Below, piece after piece: positions 26,091 through 35,647 of a DNA stretch of 54,865 nucleotides. The stretch covers positions 1 to 54,865 of the forward strand of contig JASHQE010000140.1 in the NCBI GenBank assembly GCA_030037705.1. The letters are read 5' to 3'. Positions within the stretch are counted from its first letter, which is position 1; the number at the start of each line of letters is the position of its first letter. This DNA is from Acidobacteriaceae bacterium. GTDB taxonomy: Bacteria; Acidobacteriota; Terriglobia; Terriglobales; Acidobacteriaceae. A program made the translations under genes and the position numbers. A model generated the notes under the pieces. That model ran no database searches and was not told the DNA's origin. It saw only the letters and a program-made list of their open reading frames with translations.

Positions 26091-27941
26091 TTAGCCGGTT
26101 GAAACATCATGATAAAGCCGGTATTGCTCATCTTCAATCGACATGAATGGCTTGAGCGTCAATGCTCTATCGCCTTTTTCCGCCTTCCACGTGCTCGAAC
26201 CGGAAGCGATTTGCGTTGCGGCTAAAAGAGCTGAGCGAGAAATCGATGCGGCCGGGCGTCCCAGTGCAAAGAGCGCAAGCGGCCCGTACACCGGAGCTAC
26301 AAGATCAGGATGCTGCGGATCAACCGCTTCGAGCGAGGTGCTCATATCGAATTCGATTTCGATACGATCGCCGTCGTTCCAGGTTCGGGTCACGGCATGA
26401 AAGGCTCCCGGTGTCAGAGCTGCATCTATCCTGCGTCCATTGACGGCAATCGTCGTCTTTGGTCCTGCCCATGCGGGCACGCGCAAGGAAACGGTAAAAG
26501 ATTCTTCTCGTCCGGTCTTTATCTCTATCTGCGTAACTGGTTGAAGCGGATAATCCGTGCGCTGCATGAGAGTAAGTCGAGTGCTGCCGCGGCTCCAAGT
26601 CACGCGCGACGGAACGTATAAGTTGACGTAGATTCCATCGGCATTGCGGAAGTAGGAACTGATTCCATAATCCGCAGTGATCTGCGGAAATGTGCCCGAG
26701 CAGCACGGCCATTTGTCCTTGTAATATCCCTTGCACGCAAAGAGATGATTGTAATCCGAGTAGTAAAAGCTGGAGCCATCTTCTTTGAGAGGTCTTGCGC
26801 CAAGAATGGTGTTGTACAACACGCGCTCCATGCTGTCCCCATATCGGCTGTCGCGAGTCACTCGCAATAGATAGCGCGCAATTTTGAAGTGTCCGTAAGC
26901 GCCGCAAGGGGTTTCGAAGCTGGAATGAGTCTTTTCTAAACTGGCGCCCATCTCACCGCTGCCAGCCCTGCGGAACAGTTCATCAGGCCCCCAGCCTCCG
27001 GTAGCGAAGCTTTGCGTATCGCGCAGGAAGGCAAATCCGTTTTGCGCAGCGCGAAGATGCATTTCGCTTCCCAGGGTGAGATAGGCCTGCATGGCGCTGC
27101 TCAGCGCGTTGACGTGACTATAGGCATGCTCGCCGGGAAGGACGTTCTTACCTTCCGACAAAGGGTTGAAGTATGTATCGTCTTCGAGAAAACGGATGGC
27201 CAGGTCGCGGTAACGTTCGCCTGCTCCGCGATGATAGGCCAGGAAAAGATTTTCAGGCAGCGTATAGGTTTCGTCCCAACAAAATCCTTCATCTTTCTGC
27301 GGCAGCGCATACTGCTCCGCGCGGGACAGAGCCTTCGGCGGCAGATGAGGTAATACCGCATCGACGGCCGCGTGCAGCACGTCAAGCGCCTTCGGATCTC
27401 CGCTGAACTGATGCGCATCGATGAGTCCACACGCCGTTTTATCGAAGGTATATGCGGGAAGGTGATAGCCATCATAAAACTTTGTAGTAATTGTTGGCGC
27501 GAATGCGTAGACCAGGCGCTGGATCTTTGCGTGCGTGGGCTCGGACCCGGTAATGGCATAGGCGCGGGCCAGGCCTGACAGATATTGCCCGAAGCTATGA
27601 CCGGGAATAAAGCCGTGAAAGGTGCCGTGCGGGTCAAACTCGGCTGCGTTGTCGTACCATCCCCCCATATTGTCGCCGGGAGCGGGCTGGCCGGCGCGCT
27701 CCCGGAAGGGCTTCAACAGCATATCTTCACCGAGCGCCAGGAAGAATGCATGGTTCTGCATGAACTGCTGGCGCATGGGGCCATCGAGCAACTCGATATC
27801 TCCGTAGTCAAACTGCTCCAGAGGAACAGAGTCCGTGACGGCTTTGGAAGCAACGGACGCTGCACCCGGAAATCGCGCCGAGGCAGCAACAGCGGTGGCC
27901 GCACCCATCTTCAGAAACGCCCTGCGAGAGCGTTGCATCAT
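26091..27941 (-). CDS. TAT-exported GH127-type glycosidase (beta-L-arabinofuranosidase family, DUF1680)
   Basis: A 616-residue enzyme with a twin-arginine signal (RSRRAFLKMGAATAVAA). The body is an alpha/alpha barrel followed by beta-sandwich segments (VPAWAGPKTTIAVNGRRID). Family landmarks are NMGGWYDNAAEFDPHG, HEFxx-like YDGYHLPAYTFDK, and the zinc/thiol site. The GH127 enzyme HypBA1 uses a Glu and three Cys with a nucleophilic Cys. Here Glu343, Cys346, Cys413 and Cys414 (SFETPC and WPCCSGT) correspond. The spacing ETPC is one residue longer than the Glu-x-Cys of HypBA1, so metal geometry may differ. It probably trims arabinose-type residues from plant glycans in the periplasm. It diverges from a sugar-sensing operon. 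Confidence 0.88.
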   Translation of the reverse strand: MMQRSRRAFLKMGAATAVAASARFPGAASVASKAVTDSVPLEQFDYGDIELLDGPMRQQFMQNHAFFLALGEDMLLKPFRERAGQPAPGDNMGGWYDNAAEFDPHGTFHGFIPGHSFGQYLSGLARAYAITGSEPTHAKIQRLVYAFAPTITTKFYDGYHLPAYTFDKTACGLIDAHQFSGDPKALDVLHAAVDAVLPHLPPKALSRAEQYALPQKDEGFCWDETYTLPENLFLAYHRGAGERYRDLAIRFLEDDTYFNPLSEGKNVLPGEHAYSHVNALSSAMQAYLTLGSEMHLRAAQNGFAFLRDTQSFATGGWGPDELFRRAGSGEMGASLEKTHSSFETPCGAYGHFKIARYLLRVTRDSRYGDSMERVLYNTILGARPLKEDGSSFYYSDYNHLFACKGYYKDKWPCCSGTFPQITADYGISSYFRNADGIYVNLYVPSRVTWSRGSTRLTLMQRTDYPLQPVTQIEIKTGREESFTVSLRVPAWAGPKTTIAVNGRRIDAALTPGAFHAVTRTWNDGDRIEIEFDMSTSLEAVDPQHPDLVAPVYGPLALFALGRPAASISRSALLAATQIASGSSTWKAEKGDRALTLKPFMSIEDEQYRLYHDVSTG

Positions 27942-28064
27942 CCATGACTCCGGTTATTGCGGAAAAAATTTCATGTGCAGGCATTATGCCCGTTGGAATC
28001 CGTGCGCACTCCACAGAATCCTGGTGAATGAAGATCAATCTATTGCATCCGCTGTTAAGGACCA

Positions 28065-28082
28065 ATGGTGCAGATGTACCAT
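28065..28082. promoter_or_regulatory. Candidate operator: 18-bp palindrome
   Basis: ATGGTGCA-GA-TGTACCAT has arms that pair at seven of eight positions. It lies between the divergent GH127 gene and the sugar-binding-protein operon, placed to control either. Confidence 0.5.
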
Positions 28083-28119
28083 AATTCGCGAGTCAGCGCG
28101 GCTGCTCCAACCAGCCGCT

Positions 28120-28134
28120 TGCACACAGCGTGCA
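28120..28134. promoter_or_regulatory. Inverted repeat TGCAC-N5-GTGCA
   Basis: A perfect 5-bp inverted repeat with a 5-base spacer, directly next to the following palindrome at 28135. It is short, so chance occurrence is possible. Confidence 0.35.
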
Positions 28135-28153
28135 GGTACGTGAGACATGTACC
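28135..28153. promoter_or_regulatory. Candidate operator: GGTACGTG-AGA-CATGTACC
   Basis: The arms pair at seven of eight positions around a 3-base centre. It shares the half-site TGTACC with the palindrome at 28065-28082 but has a different spacer. It lies 22 bases before the start of the binding-protein gene. Confidence 0.5.
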
Positions 28154-28175
28154 GCGGAAAGAGGTTCTTACTGGT

Positions 28176-29180
28176 ATGCGGTGGGCCATGTTTTCCGTGA
28201 CCTTTGGTAAGAAGAAGCCCTGGCCACATCGCCGGCTTTCAGCGTTCCTTTTGCTGCTCGCCATGCTGGCCGGAACCGGCTGCAGGCGAGCGCTTCCGGT
28301 GATCGCGGTCATTCCGCGCACGTGCGGCACTGCGCTATGGGAGCCGGAACACGCGGGCGCGGCCGCCGTTGCACGCGAACGCAGATTGAATATTTATTGG
28401 AATGCCCCCATGCGCGACGATGATATCCAGTCGCAGATTGCGTTGATCGACCAATCGCTGAAGCGGGGCTATGCGGGAATCATTGTTTCTCCCATTGAGA
28501 CGCTTCCCATGCGCACACCGATCCGGAGGGTGTTGGCGCGTGGTGTTCCGACGGTTGTGGTTGGCACCGAACTCGGCATTGCTCCCGAGCCGCATCTGGC
28601 CTATGTGCTGAGCGACGAGCGCGCCGCAGGAGAGATGGCGGCGCGCCGCATCGGCGCCATCCTGCGCGGCAATGGAACCATTGCCATTCTCGGCATCAAT
28701 CCGCAGCTCATGAGCAATGTTGTGCGTGAGCGCAGTCTGGAAACAACCTTGGCCCGCGAGTTTCCCGGCGTTCGCGTGGCCGCGCGGCAGTTCGGTCTAT
28801 CCAGCGTGCCGCAGGAGCAGCAGGCTGCTGAAGAGTTGCTGGCCAAAGGCGTCAAGATTGACGCGATCGTCGCGCTTTCGCTGGCTTCGACGCGCGGCGC
28901 CTATTATGCCCTGGTCGAGTTCGGCAAGGATGGAATCATCAAGCTCGTCGGCTTTGATCAGGATCTGATACCGCCGATTCGCACCGGCGGTATCGATTCT
29001 GTGGTAGCCCAAGATACCTTTGAGATGGGCCGTTTAGCCATGGACCAGATCGATCGCGAGCTGCATGGAAAAGGCGGCGCGACGGAACTGCTGGTGCCGC
29101 CGGTTCTGATGACGCGCGAGAATGTCGATTCCGCGCAGATTCGTCAGATCCTCAATCTCGCGTGGTGGCCGCCGCAATGA
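28176..29180 (+). CDS. Periplasmic sugar-binding protein (LacI-type fold), probable sensor subunit
   Basis: A 334-residue protein with an export signal (RRLSAFLLLLAMLAGTGC, a weak lipobox). A Peripla_BP_4-type domain follows (IVSPIETLPMRTPIRRVLAR, GVPTVVVGTEL, IVALSLASTRGAYYALVEFG, KLVGFDQDLI). It would bind a sugar outside the membrane. No ABC ATPase or permease gene is near. Instead its stop codon overlaps the start of a histidine kinase (ATGA), so it likely feeds ligand information to that kinase rather than to a transporter. ATG 28176 has AAAGAGG upstream; ATG 28188 is the alternative. Confidence 0.85.
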   Translation: MRWAMFSVTFGKKKPWPHRRLSAFLLLLAMLAGTGCRRALPVIAVIPRTCGTALWEPEHAGAAAVARERRLNIYWNAPMRDDDIQSQIALIDQSLKRGYAGIIVSPIETLPMRTPIRRVLARGVPTVVVGTELGIAPEPHLAYVLSDERAAGEMAARRIGAILRGNGTIAILGINPQLMSNVVRERSLETTLAREFPGVRVAARQFGLSSVPQEQQAAEELLAKGVKIDAIVALSLASTRGAYYALVEFGKDGIIKLVGFDQDLIPPIRTGGIDSVVAQDTFEMGRLAMDQIDRELHGKGGATELLVPPVLMTRENVDSAQIRQILNLAWWPPQ

Positions 29181-31336
29181 AGAAGATCGCATCCGGACGC
29201 AATCTCTCCATCGCCTGCATCGCCATTGCGGCGATGGCCTTGCTGGCTGTTGCGGGCTGGTCAGTATTCCACTCCGTTGCGCGCCGGGGCCCCTTTGAAC
29301 CACAGCAGGTCTCGCTCGAGAAACAGGATGACTGGCAGGCCTTTGGAGGTACCTGGCAGTCTGCCGGCGGCGTGATGCAGAACAATTCCGACGAGCGCGG
29401 CGCAAAGCTGATGAGCGGTCCGACGTATTGGACAAACTATTCCATCGAAGCGGATGTGCTTCTCCTAGGCCAATATGGCGATGCCGGCGTGATCCTTCGC
29501 TCTACCGACGAGGAAGAGGGAGTGGATGCCTACCACGGCTATATGGCGGGCCTGCGCGATCTTGACAATACGCTCATTCTGGGCCGCGCCGACTACGGCT
29601 GGCGGGAGTACGCAGCCAAACCGGTGGCGCCGCGGGTGTATGCGCAGCAGTGGTACCACGTCAAGTTCCTGGCCTATGGATGCGACTTCGCCGTGAGCGC
29701 TACCGCGACGAGCGGCCAAACCACGATCGTGGCAGTTGAAGATCCGGATTGCCTGCCCGCAGGCCGCTTCGGGTTGAAATCCTATAACACCGGCGCCGAG
29801 TGGAAGAACATAGAGATTCGCCCCGCGACTCGGCAGGACCTGGTTGCCATGACGGGTGGGGTCCGCCCGCCGATCGCGGCCCCGGTGCAATTGCCCACTG
29901 GCGCCGAGCCTGGATCCTACGACAAATACTTTGAGCCTCTTCACAGAGATCTCCTCGCGCATCGCGCGGATGTCAACGCGCAGCCGATCAGCGCTCTTCG
30001 GTTGCTCTCGCCCGATATTCCCGCCTCCGTCACGGTTCACGGCGTGGTAACGCTCACCTCGCCGGTGCTATTTGTTCAGGATTCGACCGGCGGCCTGGCC
30101 ATTCCTGAAAGTCATACGCACGCGCCGCTCCAGATTGGCGACGAGATCGAAGCCAAAGGCAATGCTGAACTGCACGATTTCAGTTCGCAGTTGCGCGACG
30201 CCGATGTGCGCCTGCTCTGGTCGCACACGCCCGTTCCGCCGGTTGCCGTGACGGCTGCGCAGGCGGCCACGGGAGCTTTTGATGCCGAGTATGTCGAGAT
30301 CGAGGGTCGGCTGGCGCAAAAGAGCGAAGGGCCGAAGCACACCCTGGTGCTCACGCTCGACGATGGGAGCCAGTCGTTCTTGGCGATCGTCAGCGAAACA
30401 GGGCAGGCCATGCGCTTACATCACCTGAAGGAAAGGAGCCGGCTGCGCTTGCGCGGAATCTGTGTCGTCGATCCCGCTTACACCCATGATTTAACATCGT
30501 TCGCGCTGCTGTTACCCTCGTTCAACGATGTCGAAGTTGTAGAAGGACCGCCGTGGTGGAATGCCGGACACATCGCCGCGCTCATTATCGGTGTGCTGCT
30601 GCTCGCGCTGGCTGGGTTGAGCTGTTACACGCTCATCGAACGCTGGCGCATGCAAGCCGTTCTGGAGGAGCGCGGGCGGCTGGCGCACGAGATGCACGAC
30701 ACACTGGCGCAGAGTTTTGCCGGACTTGGTTTTCAGCTGGAAGCAATTCGCGATGAGGCCAGCGAGGGACAGAATATTGTGCCTCAGTTAGATGTGGCGC
30801 TCGACATGGTGCGCAATAGCCATGAAGAAGCACGCCGCAGTATCGCCATGCTGCGTCCAGAGCATCTCGAATCAATGGGTTTGCTGCGGGCCGTTGAATA
30901 CTGCACGCGGCGCATGGTGAACGGCGCTTCTTCGATAGCCGTGCGGATATTCAGCGAGGGCGGTGAACGAGCCATTCCTTTGCGCATTTCTGATACGTTG
31001 ATGCGAATCGGGCAGGAGGCGGTTGCCAATGCGGTCCGTCATGCCCACCCCGCACACATCAACATATCGCTCGGCTACCAGCAGGGCTCCGTGGTGATGA
31101 TCGTGGAGGACGACGGCTGCGGCTTCTCCGCCTCCGGCGATCTGGCGGGCTTCGGCATCTCCGGAATGCACAAGCGCGCCGATAGTATCGGAGCCGCATT
31201 CGCGATTCGCAGCGCTCCCGGGGCAGGAACCACAGTGCGTGTGCAGGCGCCTACACCACCTTCCTTTCTGCTTACCATCCGGCGGCGGATACCACTACTC
31301 TGGAGGAAGCAATCCGATGGAAATGCTGGCAGGTAA
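29177..31336 (+). CDS. Sensor histidine kinase (NarL-partner type) with lectin-like extracytoplasmic domain
   Basis: A 719-residue kinase. A signal anchor (about 8-30) is followed by a DUF1080/LamG-like jelly-roll region at about 45-215 (WQAFGGTWQSAGGVMQNN, YGDAGVILRS, GRFGLKSYNTGAEWKNIEI), a fold that in related proteins binds or cleaves saccharides. An OB-fold-like region (about 255-445), a second membrane helix (about 463-484) and the HisKA_3 domain follow, with phosphoacceptor His507 in AHEMHDTLAQ. The ATPase domain has VEDDGCGF and GISGMHKRA. It should phosphorylate the response regulator that starts inside its 3' end. The ATGA overlap at 29177 couples it to the binding protein. The combination points to sensing of extracellular carbohydrate. 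Confidence 0.9.
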   Translation: MKKIASGRNLSIACIAIAAMALLAVAGWSVFHSVARRGPFEPQQVSLEKQDDWQAFGGTWQSAGGVMQNNSDERGAKLMSGPTYWTNYSIEADVLLLGQYGDAGVILRSTDEEEGVDAYHGYMAGLRDLDNTLILGRADYGWREYAAKPVAPRVYAQQWYHVKFLAYGCDFAVSATATSGQTTIVAVEDPDCLPAGRFGLKSYNTGAEWKNIEIRPATRQDLVAMTGGVRPPIAAPVQLPTGAEPGSYDKYFEPLHRDLLAHRADVNAQPISALRLLSPDIPASVTVHGVVTLTSPVLFVQDSTGGLAIPESHTHAPLQIGDEIEAKGNAELHDFSSQLRDADVRLLWSHTPVPPVAVTAAQAATGAFDAEYVEIEGRLAQKSEGPKHTLVLTLDDGSQSFLAIVSETGQAMRLHHLKERSRLRLRGICVVDPAYTHDLTSFALLLPSFNDVEVVEGPPWWNAGHIAALIIGVLLLALAGLSCYTLIERWRMQAVLEERGRLAHEMHDTLAQSFAGLGFQLEAIRDEASEGQNIVPQLDVALDMVRNSHEEARRSIAMLRPEHLESMGLLRAVEYCTRRMVNGASSIAVRIFSEGGERAIPLRISDTLMRIGQEAVANAVRHAHPAHINISLGYQQGSVVMIVEDDGCGFSASGDLAGFGISGMHKRADSIGAAFAIRSAPGAGTTVRVQAPTPPSFLLTIRRRIPLLWRKQSDGNAGR

Positions 31337-31958
31337 GAAACCCATTCGCGTGCTGGTGGTCGATGACCACCCGGTTGTGCGCGCCGGTTTGACGAGCTTG
31401 TTGCGCAAACAAAGTGGACTCAGGGTCATCGGCGCCGCGCACAATGGAGAAGCAGCTCTCGAGTTGCTCCACCGCAGCGCGGCCGATGTTGTGCTGCTCG
31501 ACCTGCGCATGCCCAAAATCAGCGGCATCGACTTTCTGGGCAAGCTCCGCGAGACCGAGAATCCGCCCGCTGCCATTATCTTGTCAAGCTACGAATATGA
31601 AGAGGAGATCTACCGCGCGGTGAAGGCTGGAGCCCGTGGTTATCTCTCGAAAAATGCCTCACGCGCCGAAATTGTGGCGGCGATCAACAGCGTGTGCGCC
31701 GGCGGCAAGTACTTTTCTGCCGAGATCGCGGCGCGTATCTCCGAGCGCGAGTCTCGTTCCAGCCTGAGTGTCCGCGAGGTGGAGATTCTGGAGATGGTCT
31801 CGAAGGGGCTTACCAACAAAGAGATTGCGCGCGTACTTCAGATCAGCCAATACACGGTCCGGAACCACATCAATCACATCAGCGCAAAGCTGGAGGTCGG
31901 CGACCGAACCGAAGCCGCCATGGTCGCAATGCAGCAAGGCATTCTCAACCCGCATTGA
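31317..31958 (+). CDS. NarL/FixJ-family response regulator
   Basis: A 213-residue regulator. The receiver domain has Asp16/Asp17, phospho-acceptor Asp62 (VVLLDLRMPK) and the lysine of YLSKNAS. The C-terminal LuxR-type helix-turn-helix begins LSVREVEILEMVSKGLTNKE and continues VRNHINHISAKL. The ATG at 31317 has GGAGG about ten bases upstream and overlaps the kinase gene by 20 bases. It is the output of the preceding kinase. The palindromes at 28065-28153 upstream of its own operon are candidate targets. Confidence 0.95.
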   Translation: MEMLAGKKPIRVLVVDDHPVVRAGLTSLLRKQSGLRVIGAAHNGEAALELLHRSAADVVLLDLRMPKISGIDFLGKLRETENPPAAIILSSYEYEEEIYRAVKAGARGYLSKNASRAEIVAAINSVCAGGKYFSAEIAARISERESRSSLSVREVEILEMVSKGLTNKEIARVLQISQYTVRNHINHISAKLEVGDRTEAAMVAMQQGILNPH

Positions 31959-32240
31959 TGCCTATTCCGGTTCTGCTCGAGCCCCTTACGGGCGCTGTAG
32001 TACACCTGACCCATTGCGCATCGATTCACAGGCGCTCTAAGGTGGCGATGCTCCAAATTTCCCGGCTGCCAAACCAGCAAATCGAGCCAGCACTTTGCCG
32101 GATCAAGACGGACGCGGCTGATTCGTTGGCTTTTGAGTAAACGTCTTCTCGGGTGCAAGGCGCTCATGAAATTTCCATAAATCCCTCGCGACCGAGTTCA
32201 AGCGATGGGAGCAAAGAACACTGAATTCCGGAGGCAAGTC

Positions 32241-35200
32241 ATGATGGCTGAATGGGACAACGCGCACTGGATCATCCAGAGCGGCAGGCCGCTTCTGTTC
32301 TCTCGCCTTAAGGCATTCCTTGCACTGGGTGTGCTGTTCGTCTTTCTCATGTGCAGCGCGACCGTGTACGCGCAGTACAACGGCAATATCCAGGGTGTGA
32401 TTCTCGACCCCTCAGGAGCCGCCGTTGCCAATGCGACCGTCGTGCTGAGCAACCTGGATACGGGAATCAACATGCAAACCCGATCGAGCGACTCGGGCAA
32501 TTACCGCTTCAGCAGTTTGGAACCGGGTAACTACGTGGTAAGCGTAAGCGCATCAGGTTTTGACCATGCGGAGGTGAGAACAACCCTGGAAACTTCGCAA
32601 ACCCTGGCCGTAAACGTCAACCTGAAGGTGCCGGTTTCGAATGAATCGGTGACCGTAACTTCCACCGGACCGATTCTCGATGTTGACGAGGATCGCCTGG
32701 AAACAACGATTCCATCGCAAGAGGTCGTCGATCTTCCAGAATTGAATCGCAACACCTGGGATACGCTCACCGTCGCTCCCGGCATCACCGGCACCGGAAC
32801 GCGCGGCGCCGGCGAGTCGCCCGGCGGCGGCGCGGACAACTTTGGCACGCAGACTGTGGCAATCAGCGCCAACGGCCGCAGCTATACCGGAAATCTTGTC
32901 GTAGTCGACGGCTTGAATGTCACCAGCCCCGTGCAGAACGGCAACATTGTGCTGTCTCCCATTCAAGATTCCGTACAGGAGCTTTCGATTCAGGCCGACT
33001 CCTGGGACGCTGAGAATGCGCTGGGCAGTTCGATTCTGGTGCAAGTGACGACCAAATCAGGCACCAACAAATTTCACGGCACCGGCGCCTACTTCTATAC
33101 AGACCAAAGCCTGATCGCGAACCAGGAATTCTCGAACGGGTACACTCCGTTTGGACGCAAAGATCTCTCGGCGACGTTTGGCGGACCGGTCATCAAAGAC
33201 AGGACGTTCTTTTTCGCTGACTTCGAAAAGTTATGGTCGACAGTGGCTGAGGCAAACTCAGGGACACAGACATGGGAAGATCCTGCTTTCGTGAGCTGGG
33301 CCAAGACCAATTTCCCGAGCACGGTTGGGACCGAAGTTCTGACTCTCTATCCGGTGACTTACGGAAAGGTCATTGGAACCTACGAAACGGCCCAGCAGTA
33401 TTTCGGATCGAGCTGCGGCACCGCCGCAACCGATAACATTCCCTGCAGCACGCCCATGCTCGATTCGGGAACTTTTGAGTCGAGCCCTTATTACAATGCG
33501 CTGCAATACAACTTCAGGCTGGATCAGTACTTTACGCCCAGCGATCGTTTCTATCTTGCGTATTACAACGACTCTTTTGCCCAGGAGCAGCCGGCTATTC
33601 GGCCGGGACTCTCCGTGATTAACTTCCAGGCCAATCGTTACGGTCAGGCCGATTACACACATACCTTCAGTCCGAAGGTTCTTGCGGAAGGCTCTTTCGC
33701 CTTCGCGAGCGTTGGCGGCGCCAACGGCCAGGACGGCGATCTGAAGGTCCCGGATATCAACGTTACCGGACAATCGGAAGGAATTACGAGCGGTGGATGG
33801 GGCCCAGGCGAATACCGCGGGCCTGAGTATAACTGGCGAGCCGTCATTACGGCGGTTGCGGGTAAACATACGCTGAAGTTCGGCGTGAATGGAGTGCATG
33901 CCATCGAGCACGGAGACTTTACTCCCGTCAGCGTGCGGCCCACATTCCAATTTAACGATCTGCTCGCCCTGGTCACCGATCAGCCCTTTAATGAAACCGG
34001 CGTCTCGCTGAACCCGAGCAACGGTCAAGCCGGGAAGGTGGTCTTCGGAGGCCAGGAAAATCCATTCGGGATCTTTGCCCAGGATGACTGGAAAGCGAAA
34101 TCGAACCTGTCATTTACGCTTGCTCTGCGCTGGGACTACTTTTCCAATCACACCGCCTGGGGCAACAGCGGATTCCAATTCAGCAATCTGCTGCTGGGCT
34201 CGGGCAGCACTTTCGCGCAGCAGATCGCTTCAGCCACCGTGTCTCCGGTGAGCTCTGTCTTCGCAAATCCGATCAGCAATCTCTGGAGCCCCCGCATCGG
34301 CTTCTCCTGGGATCCCACGCATCACGGCATGTGGACTGTGCGCGGAGGCATCGGCGTCTTCCACGATTGGGTAGCGCTTGGCCAAAGCGTGGATGAGATG
34401 CGCCTCAATCCTCCGTCCCTGATTACTCCCACGTTCAGTGTGCTCACGCCCAGCCTGCCTCCGCCGCTCTTCGCGCTGGCGCCTTCGGGTACCTATCCGT
34501 TCAATTTCCCGCTGCCCACGCTGACTGCTGCTCAACTGGCCTCTCTCGGCGGCGGCATTGCCAGCGTGGTCGCGATGGATCGAAACTTTAAAGCCCCTCT
34601 CGCGCTCAATTACGTGGCGGGAGTAGAACACGAACTGCCGCACCAGTATGTCGTAGGCGCAAGCTACGCAGGATCTGAAGGCTACAACCAGCTCACGGGA
34701 ACGGATCAGAACCGCTTCGCCGGATCGTTAATCAAGAATAATGGAACCCTGGTTCGTCTCAATCCCAATTACGGTTCGATTAACTATGTCGATAACGCCA
34801 ACCAAAGCACATACAATGCATTGATTCTTACGTTCCGTGGAACGCCCGCGGCGCACGCTCACTTTCAGGGATCGTACACGTTCTCAAAGGTCCAGAACTA
34901 TCCTGAAGCCGGCACACGCTTCGACCAAGACACCGGCCTGGGGATACCGGATCCAACGCAGTACTTCAGCTATCGCGGCGATGCAAACTGGGATGTGCGG
35001 CAGCGCTTTTCCTTCTCCGGGTCCTATACTCTGCCCGGCATGCACGCCGGGGTCGGCAAGATTGTGACGGGAGGGTGGGAATTTACCACGATCACAGTGC
35101 TGCAAACCGGCGCGCCTTACTGGGTCTATACATCCAATCCCTTCAACGCGGCAAGTTACGGCAGCGCCAACTACAACCAGAATTACGGCGACTACAACGC

Positions 35201-35603
35201 AGACGGAAGCAATTGGGCCGTACCCGATATCCCGAACAATAACGGCCAGTACACGGGTTCGCATAGCCGGTCTACGTACATCAACGGCGTCTTCGGTAAC
35301 CCGGCAACCGGAGCAGCGCAAGACACCTTCCCAGTTCCTTCTGCCGGAACCGATGGGAACGAGCCGCGTAACATATATCGCAACCCGGGCATGATACAGT
35401 GGGATGCCAGCATGATGAAAAATAATCCGATTGAGTGGCTGGGGGCGAGTGGAAACCTGCAGCTCAGGTTCGACTTCCTGAATCTGCCGAACCACGTCAA
35501 TCTGAGCACTGTGGATCCCAACATGGCCGACAGCACCTTTGGCAAGGTCACCTCCGCGCTGCAATCCCGCCAGTTGCAACTCGGTGTCCGCCTGGCTTTT
35601 TAA
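32241..35603 (+). CDS. TonB-dependent receptor with carboxypeptidase-regulatory N-terminal domain
   Basis: A 1120-residue outer-membrane protein of the Oar-like acidobacterial type. A long signal peptide ends near ATVYAQ (about 45). A CarboxypepD_reg beta-sandwich follows (IQGVILDPSGAAVANATVVL, NYRFSSLEPGNYVVSVSASG), then a plug (VVVDGLNV, SILVQVTTKSGTNKFHG) and a beta-barrel ending in aromatic Phe (QLQLGVRLAF). ATG 32241 has GGAGG seven bases upstream. Such receptors import oligosaccharides or other large ligands using TonB energy. It follows the sugar-sensing operon by about 280 bases and may be its target. It ends with its own strong terminator. Confidence 0.93.
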   Translation: MMAEWDNAHWIIQSGRPLLFSRLKAFLALGVLFVFLMCSATVYAQYNGNIQGVILDPSGAAVANATVVLSNLDTGINMQTRSSDSGNYRFSSLEPGNYVVSVSASGFDHAEVRTTLETSQTLAVNVNLKVPVSNESVTVTSTGPILDVDEDRLETTIPSQEVVDLPELNRNTWDTLTVAPGITGTGTRGAGESPGGGADNFGTQTVAISANGRSYTGNLVVVDGLNVTSPVQNGNIVLSPIQDSVQELSIQADSWDAENALGSSILVQVTTKSGTNKFHGTGAYFYTDQSLIANQEFSNGYTPFGRKDLSATFGGPVIKDRTFFFADFEKLWSTVAEANSGTQTWEDPAFVSWAKTNFPSTVGTEVLTLYPVTYGKVIGTYETAQQYFGSSCGTAATDNIPCSTPMLDSGTFESSPYYNALQYNFRLDQYFTPSDRFYLAYYNDSFAQEQPAIRPGLSVINFQANRYGQADYTHTFSPKVLAEGSFAFASVGGANGQDGDLKVPDINVTGQSEGITSGGWGPGEYRGPEYNWRAVITAVAGKHTLKFGVNGVHAIEHGDFTPVSVRPTFQFNDLLALVTDQPFNETGVSLNPSNGQAGKVVFGGQENPFGIFAQDDWKAKSNLSFTLALRWDYFSNHTAWGNSGFQFSNLLLGSGSTFAQQIASATVSPVSSVFANPISNLWSPRIGFSWDPTHHGMWTVRGGIGVFHDWVALGQSVDEMRLNPPSLITPTFSVLTPSLPPPLFALAPSGTYPFNFPLPTLTAAQLASLGGGIASVVAMDRNFKAPLALNYVAGVEHELPHQYVVGASYAGSEGYNQLTGTDQNRFAGSLIKNNGTLVRLNPNYGSINYVDNANQSTYNALILTFRGTPAAHAHFQGSYTFSKVQNYPEAGTRFDQDTGLGIPDPTQYFSYRGDANWDVRQRFSFSGSYTLPGMHAGVGKIVTGGWEFTTITVLQTGAPYWVYTSNPFNAASYGSANYNQNYGDYNADGSNWAVPDIPNNNGQYTGSHSRSTYINGVFGNPATGAAQDTFPVPSAGTDGNEPRNIYRNPGMIQWDASMMKNNPIEWLGASGNLQLRFDFLNLPNHVNLSTVDPNMADSTFGKVTSALQSRQLQLGVRLAF

Positions 35604-35620
35604 ACTTTCTTGCCAGCCCG

Positions 35621-35647
35621 GAGAGGGACAATCGTCCCTCTCTTTTT
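35621..35647 (+). terminator. Intrinsic terminator after the TonB-dependent receptor
   Basis: GAGAGGGAC (35621-35629), loop AATC, GTCCCTCTC (35634-35642), then TTTTT. This is a perfect 9-bp stem and U-tract, 18 bases after the stop codon. Confidence 0.93.
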
